This document shows positions 11,664 to 21,508 of a DNA stretch of 64,000 nucleotides, piece after piece. Positions within the stretch are counted from its first letter, which is position 1; each line of letters opens with the position of its first letter. Position numbers and translations under genes: made by a program. The stretch spans positions 1 to 64,000 of the forward strand of contig NRSV01000020.1 in the NCBI GenBank assembly GCA_002286855.1, written 5' to 3'. Source of the stretch: Bipolaris cookei (taxonomy: Eukaryota; Ascomycota; Dothideomycetes; Pleosporales; Pleosporaceae). The notes beneath the pieces are model-generated. The model was not told where the DNA came from. It saw only the letters and a list, made by a program, of their open reading frames with translations, and ran no database searches.

Positions 11664-12890
11664 ATGCAGGCGGCAAGGTTATTTAGGACTAAGATTTCTC
11701 TCCATTCTTGCTCCAGTCAAAAAACCTCCGTCTTAACACCACGCATATCCGTAGTTGGATTCTCTTCAACTTCACCCAAAACTACTCCATCTAACAAGCC
11801 AAACACCGACCGCCTCGCCGGCCCAGTAGAAACTCCAACAAACAGCACCATGCAAACCATCAAAAACACCATCGCTGAAAACCTCGGCAAAACAATCTCT
11901 GGCGCCCACTCCCTCGCACCCGCAGACCAGCAATTCTCCCTCGAAGAAGTCCCCGACCTCAGCGGCAAAGTCGCCGTCGTAACCGGCGGCTCCGAAGGCA
12001 TAGGCTACGGCTGCACGCACACGCTCCTCTCCAAAAACATCTCCAAACTCTTCATCATCTCAATGAGTAAAGACATCGCCTCAGACGCCACCTCAGCCAT
12101 CGCCCAAGAGCTAGGCCAAGACAAAGCCTCCCGCGTACAATGGCTGCAATGCGACCTCTCGGACTGGTCAGCCGTGAGCAACACCGCCTTCACCATCACC
12201 CAAAATACCGACCGCCTCGATATTCTCATCAACAACGCCGGGCGCGGCATAATGACTTACCAACTCGCTTCCAACGGCGTCGACCTGCACATGGCCGTCA
12301 ACCACATGGGCCACGTAGTCCTAACCTCGCACCTGCTGCCCCTCCTCAAATCCACCGCTCAAAAAGGTGACAAAGTCCGAATAGCCCAGCTAGCATCCAA
12401 CGCGCACCAAAACGCTCCCAGCTCCACTTCCTTCGCCTCCCTCGAAGAATTAAACCAGGATCTCGGCCCCAACGCGCAATACGGCCGCTCCAAGCTTGCC
12501 GCGATACTATACGCACGCTACCTAGCCCGGCATCTCGCGTCTTCGCACCCAAACATTCTAGTCAACGCCACACACCCCGGTATAGTCGAGACGCGGCAGT
12601 CCGTGGAGCACATCCACGAGGCATATCCGCTTGCGGGTTACGGTGTTAGTGTTGGTCTAGCCCCATTTAAGAAGACGCAGTTTGAAGGCGCGGTTAGCAC
12701 CATGTTTGCGGCGACGAAGACGGAGGCCAGTGGGCAGTATGTTTGTCCGCCGGCAATTCCCGAGGAAGGGAGTGCGTTGTCGCGGGATGAGGAGTTGGGA
12801 GAGCGGCTTATGGAGCTTACGCGGGAGATTGTTAAAGAGAAGACGGCGGGGGAGAGTGTGGGGAGGGGTTGCCCGTTCAAGTTTTATTAG
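11664..12890 (+). CDS. Short-chain dehydrogenase/reductase
   Basis: Intronless frame of 408 residues from the first ATG. SDR features are clear: the dinucleotide-binding glycine motif TGGSEGIG, the NNAG motif, and the catalytic YGRSK (Tyr-x-x-x-Lys) with a Ser-containing segment before it (AQLASNAH). The order and spacing resemble retinol dehydrogenase/WW-oxidoreductase-like SDRs. About 95 residues precede the Rossmann fold. The first part is basic, Ser/Thr-rich and acid-poor (MQAARLFRTKISLHS then VVGFSSTS), which looks like a mitochondrial presequence. A start at 11850 in a CACCATGC context would remove it. Substrate unknown. Confidence 0.85.
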   Translation: MQAARLFRTKISLHSCSSQKTSVLTPRISVVGFSSTSPKTTPSNKPNTDRLAGPVETPTNSTMQTIKNTIAENLGKTISGAHSLAPADQQFSLEEVPDLSGKVAVVTGGSEGIGYGCTHTLLSKNISKLFIISMSKDIASDATSAIAQELGQDKASRVQWLQCDLSDWSAVSNTAFTITQNTDRLDILINNAGRGIMTYQLASNGVDLHMAVNHMGHVVLTSHLLPLLKSTAQKGDKVRIAQLASNAHQNAPSSTSFASLEELNQDLGPNAQYGRSKLAAILYARYLARHLASSHPNILVNATHPGIVETRQSVEHIHEAYPLAGYGVSVGLAPFKKTQFEGAVSTMFAATKTEASGQYVCPPAIPEEGSALSRDEELGERLMELTREIVKEKTAGESVGRGCPFKFY

Positions 12891-13300
12891 GTATGCTCTT
12901 TTGAGTATTTGTTGCCTTGTGTATTACTAGCCAGAGTACCCGTGGCTTAGTGGAATTAACCGTCAATTTACCGTCGCCCCTCCCCCCTTTCACTCATGAA
13001 CATGTTTCTAACATGTACTTGTATGCCAAACGTCGGGACCAAGAATTCTACTTTATTGAAGAAAAAAAAGGGGGCGGAGGGGCGGAAGGGGGGGGGAAAG
13101 TCATAACTCATATGGCCCATATCCTTCATTCCATCCAGTCATCCAGAGAGTGGCAAAGAGACAAGAAGACCATTGGTATCGCTGAAGCGCCTTGCAAACT
13201 ATACACGTGAATTCACTTTCACTTAAGTCAAAGAAAGAAATCAAACGAAAAGAAAAACAACGAAAATGCTTGCAACATGGCTGAGACCAAATGCTGAAAA
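12891..13300. other. Convergent intergenic region
   Basis: 3' flanks of the dehydrogenase and the gamma-tubulin complex gene, including a purine-rich A/G run near 13055-13100. No gene seen. Confidence 0.55.
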
Positions 13301-16162
13301 CTATGCGATACCCTCCATACCCATCGGCACCTGAAACCCACTCAACCCCTCGCCCGCACTCGTCAGTCTTGCACATAGACTCAAAAACACGACCGTCTCA
13401 GTCGCAGCGAGATAATTCAGTGTATCAAGCAAAATCTTAAGATGCCTTGTGAAATTCTCTTCGTACTTGGCTAGCATGTCGAACATCTTGTCGACGCGCT
13501 GGGGGTCGTACACGAACTGCGTGGCGGGTCTATGCGTGGCATTGAGCAGTGGGGCAGCAGCAGTAGTGGGGTTTTTTGAGGATTTGGAGGTTTGGGATGG
13601 CTGTGGCTGGAGAGGTGCAAAGGTGGCGTTGATTTGGGCGACGAGGTCGGGATCGCCGGTTACGAGGTAGCGGGATAGCGAGTAAGTGAAGGAGGCAAAC
13701 ATGGAGCATGTTTGCATGATCTTGTTGTTGATCTGGGGGTTTGTTAGGATGGGGATCGAGGTGGTAAGGGTGGGTCATGCAAGACTTACTCGCAGCAGCT
13801 TACTGTTAGTAAGCATGCATTCTTTCAAACAGGTTGCAAGAAAATCAACATGGTCCTGCATCAGTTCATCTACTGTTCGCTTCACTTGGGGTCCGCCGCT
13901 CTCGTCCTCAGTCATCCTGCTCTTGGCCCTTGCGTCTTGGTTCTTCTCCTCACTTATCCGTGACATCAATGAGGTCCAGTTTGGCTCAATGACTTCCGAT
14001 GTACAATAGTATGTAAGCTGTTGCACAAAGACCAGCATACGTGCACGGAGTGTCCACGCTCGGCGTTTCCACTGTTCAATACGCGGGTTTCTTGAACGAT
14101 GTTTCCAGGCGGCATTCTTGCCTTGCTCGCCCCAGCACTTGGCCAGGTCCGTCTCGAGGTGCTTTAAACTCAGGAGGTATCGGAAGAGTAATTGATAGCG
14201 CGTTAGTGTGACTCTACTGACTACCAGGGACAGTGGGAATGGCATTGCATAATCAAAGACCAGTGCTTGGTATCCTGTAATGTTGGTATCATCGGTAATG
14301 GGCGCGGAATTTGCTGGTGTATAACTTGATAGTGTAGCACTAGCAGTTTCCTGGTCCAGACCCTGGACATTGACAATCTTCATGAGCCAGTTGGTTAGGC
14401 CAGTATTGTTAATCTGGACCTTGATGTCTTCCTTATATGGGTCTTCGACGGCAACTGAACCAGCATGACGTGTGGCGAGATCCAAGAGAGACTGCAGTTT
14501 GCCGACATTAACGTGCTTAGCTGGCTTCTTGAGCTCGAGCTCACTCATCTCAAGGAAGTAAGTGAAGAAGTCGGATCGGTCGAGGAAGAAGTAGTGCTTC
14601 AGTGAACGTAGTCGTGCTGGGAGTTGATGTGTCGTAAGGAGCAGGTTGAGAAGTGATGAGTTTGCGTAGGCATATGAGGAGTTGACATTGTCCAAGAAGC
14701 GAGGATCATCAAAACTAGTCGGCGCGTCCTGCACAATCTTGCTAACGTCGACGCCTCCGCACTCGCGGACTACGTTGAGGTATTTGCCTGCCAGTAGTAC
14801 TTTGTCCTTGACTGCTTCGAGCTGTGGTGGCACAAGGTTATCGCGTATGGTATATCTCTTCTCCCAGTATTCATCCGTGTAATCTTGATCTAACCGCTCG
14901 CGCTTGATACTCCTCTGCTCCTTGATCAAAAACTCGGAATGTGGGTCTTTGATGCCGCCGTGGTGTAACCACTCGTTCAGCATGGCCATGTATGGTCTGC
15001 TAGCCTCCCGTAGCAGAGTAGTCAACAGTGTACGCGCTGCAGGATCTCCCGACATGGAAGCAAGGCGTCTTGTGACCAGCCCAAGCACACTTCCACCTTT
15101 GCAGAGTTTCTTGGTAGTGTTGCCCCCTTCTCGTAACGATTCAAGAATGTTCTCGAAATCATTGCTATCGTCGTCGGCCGAATCCTCATCCTTCTCATCC
15201 TCCAGTATACCATTTGCTTTCAGCAACTCGATGCCTGTCGTGTAGAGCTGAAACAGCATGTGACTTGTTTGTTTTGTATGCAGATTTAGCACGTGGAGGG
15301 TGAAGGATTCGTTGGTCAAGAGCTGGTGTTCGAGTTGGGCTACGAGCGTGAGATAGTCTTTCAGCAACCGACGTACAACAGCACACAAGGCATGGTTGAC
15401 AGCACCGTACTCTTCCCTACTCAGAACCTCGACACAGGCTTCTACAGCAATGTAGTGGGTGGCAGTCTTCAACATGGACTTGGTCAGGTCGCGCAGACTC
15501 GGGTCGAGGCCGGGCATCAGACGAAACTGGGGGCCCACCAGACGCTCCTTCTCTTCATGTGGGTTGTATACGTCGCTAAAGCGAATATACTGCCCCTCAA
15601 AGCCCATAAAGACAAACAGCAGATCCTCGAGAATCGCCCTCTCCTGGGCCTCGACCGAGAGCTGCGCGAGCGGTGTAGGCTGCAACGACACGGGGGCGGT
15701 GGACGCGAGAGGAGGCATGGAAATGCGTGTGGCCAGCGGGGCCGTCGTATGCGGTACCAACGATGCCTGTGGCTCCCATGGCGTCTGGGGCTCTTCGGGT
15801 TGCGACTTTTGCGAGGCAGCACTCCGAGATGGTCTCTCAACATCACGCGCCGGTTTCTCTGCACGGCTTCGAGTACTCGGATGGCTCTCGCTCGAGGACT
15901 TCAGCGGCGTCTTGATGCGCCTGACCTCGGTCTCTCGCTCTCGCACCTCGCGCTTTTCTGTGCGGCGCTCGCCCGTGGTGGCGCCAGTTGCGCGCATGGT
16001 AGCTGAGTGCTTCTTCGCATGCGGTGCTGTGCTGGTGGTGCGGCGGTCGTGTTCTTCTCCAAGGGCGACGCGGGGTCGCGAGGCCGACGAGTGGTTAGCA
16101 TTCACGGAGCGACGTTCAGCCGCAGACAGGGATTTCATTGTCGGAACGGTGCGCGAGGACAT
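13301..16162 (-). CDS. Gamma-tubulin complex component 2 (GCP2/Spc97/Alp4)
   Basis: Two exons, 16162-13790 and 13732-13301, total 934 residues. The first 190 residues are basic and disordered. The GRIP1 region begins with DLLFVFMGFEGQYIRFSDVY, the typical opening of GCP2. The body continues through HHGGIKDPHSEFLIKE and LNLLLTTHQLPARLRSLKHYFFLDRSDF to the C-terminal gamma-tubulin-binding domain (LMQDHVDFLATCLKECMLT, then LLR joined to INNKIMQTC across the intron). GCP2 pairs with GCP3 and gamma-tubulin to nucleate microtubules at spindle pole bodies. The opening motif favours GCP2 over GCP3. Intron donor is GTAAGT and acceptor CCCCCAG. Confidence 0.93.
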
Positions 16163-16726
16163 GGCGGCAAGGAGAGTACTCCATAGAGGCTGAGCGCTAT
16201 TGTGTTGCTCGTTGCTGCGCTGGGCCCATGTTTGGGCTGCAGTAGCCGTGTTGATCTTGGTCCCGCTTTCCCACGCGTCACTGCGCGCTACTCGCTAAGC
16301 GAACCATGACGCAGACCGGCCTGGCGCCTGTCACTGCCGTTGCATCGCGCCATACATACTTAGATCCATTGGGCTGGACGTGTCTATATATATTTATGCA
16401 TTGTCTGGGCGTGGGCACTGCGGCCTTGCACTACACACTACGCTTAAAAGAAAATACGACAAAAAGACTTGGAACTGTCTATCTATTCCTTCTCTCCTCC
16501 TAGCCTACATATGTTGAACCCAGAAACCAATAGAGAACAATGCTTCTCTCGAGTGCTGCTACGCGGTACAAGCGCTACATTTCATGCCAAAGACGACCCT
16601 AATGACAAAGAAAATATAAAAAGAAAAGAAGAAAAAGAAGAAGCCCAGATATACCCAAAACGAGACCTATGGGTCCATCCAAATTGACCTGAAAAACTCC
16701 TTACCAATGATGCGGCCACATTCACA
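16163..16726. other. Intergenic region between GCP2 and PNS1
   Basis: GCP2 promoter (GC-rich, first 150 bases) and the PNS1 3' flank. No gene or repeat seen. Confidence 0.55.
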
Positions 16727-19109
16727 TCAAACCTCATATCGTGCTCTCCCCCGACCCGTGACTTCGTTGCCAAACAGACGGCCTGCATCGACGCAGTACC
16801 TGGCCTCACCTTGGCCGTCTCTTCCCACTTCACTGCCCCAGCATACCAGTACTGCATCTAGGATGCCACCAAGTACACCTTCCATGGCGCCTAGAGCACC
16901 CCACCCAATTGCGGCACTGATCAGACCGACGACGTAAGCATAAAGACTACCCTTGTAGGGCACCGTGCCGTTACCTAGTTGAAGCATGCGGGCGGTGGAG
17001 ACCCAGCCACCAAAGCCGAGTGCTAGCGTGATGACCCAGCGAATGGCGTGAAGGAGGAGTTTGGCGAGTCTGTATGACTGTATTGATGGTCGGCCATGGT
17101 CCTTGAACGAGCTTGGGCCGAGCGTCGTTGTTGGGGATGCCGCAGAAATAAAGTTCATTTGCGAAAGACCCAGTGCAGCCTGGTTCAGAGGCACGCCGTG
17201 AATGGACGCAAAAGTCAGAGTGAGTGGGTTCGTCAAGGCAGCAATCGGAGTCGGCACTATCGAGTAAGCGCACATGCTGATCAAGCCGGCAAATCTCCTT
17301 GGGAGAACAATGAGCGGCAGGCGAACTACAAGGGAAATGAGTGTTGACAGACAAATTGTGCCAGCCATGGTATATGTCGCGTGGCTGAGCGAGGCTTGAA
17401 CGACGGTCCTGGGAGAAGGCGCCGGCACGCTGTTGCGATGGAAATACCACTGAGAAACCGTTGCTGCTGTGGTCGCCCTCTGCACACCGGCAATAACAGC
17501 CAAGGTCCAGAAGTAGTCCAAGAAGAACGCAATACCAAGCCACCAGGTGCTTGTATCAATGATCCACCGAGACTTGTTGCCTGCAAAGTGACCCCCAAGA
17601 AACAAATGTGTGAACATAAGAATCCAGATCCACGACCAGAGAATGACAGCGGCCAGTGTTGCGATGCCCACAAGGAGTAAAGGGAATTGCGCCCTCAGGA
17701 TTTCGCTAGAAAACTCCAACATGCCAGTGGCCTTGTCCAATGAATGCCGCGCCTTGAGAATGGTGTACACCCAGAAGCCAGCAAAGCATAATGGGCCAAA
17801 CGAGAGCCAGCGCATCAGCCGATCCTGGACGCTGTCGCCATGCCAATACCCCTTGAAACTTGACACAAAAGGGTACAAGAAAAAGGACACGGAAATAACC
17901 GGTACTGCCAGTAGCATCAGGCTCACCAAAGGCCGGGCAAATGACCGTAGTAGTGATAGCCATAAAACTCCGACTATGACTGAGACGAGTGAATAGACAC
18001 CAATCAGATGGAATGACGAGTGCAAGACGGTGTAAATGGTGTCGCCCAACGGGTTCTTCTTGTTGGGTGGCGACTCTTGTAGAAACGAAATGAACCATGT
18101 GCCCAGAATGGCACACTGCACGATTATGAAGAGCTCAGCCCAGAAGAAGTTATGGCGCGGCGCTATCGTCGGGTTTTCCGGTACATCGTCGGGAACGGTT
18201 TGGCGGTCCGGACTCATGGGCCGTGGATGCTCAAGCAGGGTATCCTCGTCGGTCTCCTGGGGTATGGGAAGGGTATTCCGCAGCGGACTGCGCCCGCGTT
18301 TTTGCCTTGGCATATTCCGAAACTGTTGGAATGAAGGCGGTGGTTCGTCCCGATGACCTAGTAACTCATCACGATCCAACTCTTCCATGCTCTCCCGATC
18401 TGTGGATTCGAGCTCTACGTCTACCAGATTGCCTCTCCCCCTGCTGCTGCGATCGGTGGTTTCGGACAAGGGAACACTGGATTCTCGCTCTTCGTCGTGT
18501 GATTGTTTGGCGGTTGTAGACCTTCCGCGCGCAGGCTTGTCACCTATCCACGAGCTCTTGATTCCCCGCCCCAAACCATAAGCCGGAGCGTCGTGGTCAC
18601 CCCTGTCTGCTTCTATGGTATGATCTGATCGTTGAACAAGGTCATCTTCAACCTCGGATGATTCTGACAAGTTGCTTGCGCCAAACTGCCGCCGTGAGCG
18701 CTGCAGGGCATAGTGGTCTGCCATTTCCCGGTCGTGCTCGACATGGTCGTCCTCTTCCCGGAAATCATCGGTAGCCGAGTAAAACAGAGGAGCGGGCGCA
18801 TTCGAAGTTCGGGAGGCAAAAGCGAAGCGGCTCATGGCCTGCGAGTTGTAGGGGTTGGGCATGTTGCGGCGCTGAAGGTAGGTCTGGGCAGCGCGCGATG
18901 ATGGGCGTTGCCTCTCGGGGGTGTTGCGGGTCAAAGTCGAGTCTGGCTGGCCGAGCGACAGGCGTGACTGCGACTGGGAGAGGAACTTGGATGCATCTGT
19001 GAAGCACGCATGTCAGTCACGCGAGTGAGGCAGAGGTCCCAAGACACGAGGCGGTGGCCTTGTCACATGTGCCTGATAAGGCGCGGGACTACTTACACTC
19101 GGAGAACAT
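16727..19109 (-). CDS. Choline transporter-like protein (PNS1/CTL family)
   Basis: A 13-nt first exon (19109-19097, MFSE plus one base) is joined to 18996-16727, giving 760 residues. The tiny exon is supported by a GTAAGT donor and a CACAG acceptor, and by the sensible N-terminus MFSEYASKFLSQSQSRLS. A polar disordered region of about 280 residues is followed by roughly ten membrane helices beginning FFWAELFIIVQCAILGTWF. The C-terminal part keeps the family signature (GGILDAVLVCWGSEVG, then AGRLFG). Family members are plasma-membrane or organelle proteins linked to choline or amine transport. The yeast PNS1 role is unsettled, so substrate is inference. Confidence 0.88.
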
Positions 19110-20155
19110 GACGGGCGGAGCGAGCGATGAACGGGATCAGGAATGGGTGGCTTTGTAGTGGCGGCCCGGGCCTATGTATTGTGAATGCAGCCCCGGGGCA
19201 AGCGTGCAGTCCGGCGAGAGGTCAGCGGTGGTGAGGCGGTCGAGCGCAAGGGTACCGGAGTACAAGAGGCAGGCGCGGATGACGCAGTCGAAGAGACATG
19301 CAGCCCGACGCGACCAGTCTGAGTGATTCAGAATGATGACGGCCAGTGGGGAGTGGTGGTGATGGCAAGCCCAGAGTATGGTGGTGGGAAATCGATTACT
19401 AGGGCGCTAAGACATGGGGCGCTATTGAGGCTGAAGCTATCGGGCGAGTTGCTGTCGATGGGCGTTGCTCATCGTCGCAGAGCCAAGCCAGTGCGCGTCG
19501 GGTTATCGATAGCTGTCGGGGCCGGCATCCTCGTGAACAGGACAGGACATGTACCCACGCGCCGCTACGCTCCCTAGCCTGCACGCTGCCATCCACCCAG
19601 CCCGCTAACTACCCACATTCCTCAGCTTGACTGTTGCCTGGAGCTCTCTACACAGCTGCAGATTTCGCATGTGAATTTCCTTGAAAGGGCGCAGCCGTGT
19701 TCTTGGTGCCGTCAAAGTCGAGACAGGACTGTCCGGAGATACTTCGGCGGACATGTCAAGTAGACATGCCGAGTACCAGCCACAGCGAAAAATAAAATAA
19801 AGGACGGATGCGACAGACATACTACCAGCACTTGGTTGGGACGTCCAAGGTCTGCACTATTCGCATCTGCAGTTACATCGTGGTTCGCCGTCTCCTTCGA
19901 CTCAAGCGGCTACCGAGCTATGACCGCATTCTTGAACCCTGACCTGACCTCACCTGTATCCCCATCGCCCCAACTTTCCTCCCGTCAAACCCGCTAACAC
20001 GCCTCTCTCCTTGCCAACTGCTCGAACCTGCACAAAACTCGCCTCTCCGAACGCACTGTAGCTAGTCTCTCTCGCACGTGGTGTAGAGCATCACATAAGC
20101 CAGCCCTTCGAGCCCCGGCTCCCATACCCGCCGTCGCACGGCGTTGCAGACGATC
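19110..20155. other. Bidirectional promoter region
   Basis: About 1 kb separating the divergent PNS1-like and Rab genes. GC-rich with CT-rich leader tracts before the Rab start. No gene seen. Confidence 0.6.
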
Positions 20156-21003
20156 ATGGCTCAGCCATGGGATTACATAGCAAAGATCGTATCCCTAGGC
20201 GACTCCGGGTGCGGTAAATCAAGTGTATGCGACGGCAACAACAACAAGAAAAACATGGCTCGCTCTTGTCCAGCGCTGACCGTATGTAGCTCACAGTCCG
20301 GCTGTGCGAAGGCCGCTTCTCACCACACCACGACGTAACTATCGGCGTAGAATTTGGGTCGCGCATAGTCCCCGTCGGCCCCCCAGCCTCGTATGCCCTT
20401 AACATCAACAACCCCTCCGCCGCAGCCCCAGCACAAGCCCCCGTCTCCCCCGCGAAACAAAAACAAGAACAAAAGCACATGAAGCTCTCGCTCTGGGACA
20501 CGGCCGGCCAAGAAACATACAAGAGCATCACGCGAAGCTACTTCCGCGGCGCCTCAGGTGCCTTACTCGTCTTCGACATTTCGCGCAAAAATACCTTTCT
20601 CTCCGCAACCTCGTGGCTGCACGACCTGCGTCAGATCGCCGAAGAAGGCATCGTCGTCGTCCTCGTAGGCAACAAATCCGATCTTGCCTCTTCCTCCACC
20701 GTCTCCGGTTCGGAGGCCGCAAACAAGCGCCAGGTCTCGCGCGAAGAAGCGGAGGAGTGGTGCAAAGCAAACGGCGTCATGCAGTATGTTGAGACGAGCG
20801 CCAAGAGCGGAGAAGGCGTCGAAAGAGCATTTCTAGAGGTTGCGGAAAGGATATATCAGAACATTGAGGCGGGCAAATATGATTTGAATGATCGGCGGAG
20901 TGGTGTGAAGGGGCCCGGGGGTGGGGGCGCGAATAGAGCGGGTATCAATCTTAATGATGCGAGTAAGAAGGGGAAACAGCAGGGTTGGGGGAGTTGTTGT
21001 TAG
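20156..21003 (+). CDS. Rab-family small GTPase (Rab4/Ypt4-like)
   Basis: The frame runs from ATG 20156 (GATCATGG context), with a second exon from 20297 to the TAG at 21001. G motifs are visible: P-loop GDSGCGKS, switch I threonine in HHDVTIGVEFG, WDTAGQE, GNKSD and ETSAKSG. The protein ends in a double cysteine (GWGSCC) for geranylgeranylation. Switch and SITRSYFRGA sequences place it near the Rab2/4/14 branch, so vesicle traffic on endosomes or Golgi is likely. An insertion of about 25 residues (Pro/Ala/Gln/Lys-rich) lies between switch I and WDTAGQE. The exon junction is odd: the only canonical splice (donor at 20223, acceptor AG at 20296) leaves the helix after the P-loop three residues short of the Rab norm. 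Confidence 0.88.
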
Positions 21004-21137
21004 GGAATCTCTGAATGTTGCATGGAAAGAGGATTGGGAATGGCACAGTTTCTTTTCTCCTGTTTGATATCATAATGAGGGATGTTTGAATGTAACATCA
21101 CGGCATGGCAACGCAACCTATGTTCTTTTTTTTCTTG

Positions 21138-21164
21138 GCTCCCTCGAACGGGGTTCGAGGGAGC
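21138..21164. other. Perfect 12-bp hairpin in the Rab 3' flank
   Basis: Twelve bases pair exactly with their complement around a GGG loop, just downstream of a T-run and about 135 bases after the stop codon. It could form in the 3' UTR or mark the transcript end. No role can be assigned. Confidence 0.5.
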
Positions 21165-21366
21165 GATTGAGCGCCCATCAGGTATAGTATGTGTTATTCG
21201 AGTGTTTAATAGAGGATATTCGTGCATAATTACTTGGGTTACTCATAGCTGGTATTCGAGATGCGCATCTTTGCTTGCCCTCCACTTTTATGTCTTACAT
21301 TTCATGGTCCCCTTGCCCATTACCCTGCGAACGGCCGCTCAACGGCAAAAGCCCTGCGAGAACCGC

Positions 21367-21388
21367 CAGGCAGGCAGGCAGGCAGGCA
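21367..21388. repeat. (CAGG)n short tandem repeat
   Basis: Five tandem CAGG units read directly in the gene-poor region. Confidence 0.9.
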
Positions 21389-21488
21389 TGCTCACGCATA
21401 ATTGCGTAATAAGTCCTTGGCTTAGGCAATGCGGGGTGCAGGGGGCAGGCAAAATCCACACTTGAAGCTTGTTAGGTGTAGAAATTTT

Positions 21489-21508
21489 CTCTCTCTCTCT
21501 CTCTCTCT
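21489..21508. repeat. (CT)10 microsatellite
   Basis: Ten CT units followed by a T-run, read directly. Confidence 0.9.

Noticed and set aside
11646..11849. GTG-initiated upstream extension of the short-chain dehydrogenase
   Set aside because: Nuclear fungal genes use ATG. The first ATG at 11664 was chosen and the 11850 alternative noted.
12925..12990. tRNA-like phrase (CCCGTGGCTTAGTGG)
   Set aside because: No matching T-arm, anticodon arm or acceptor pairing could be built around it.
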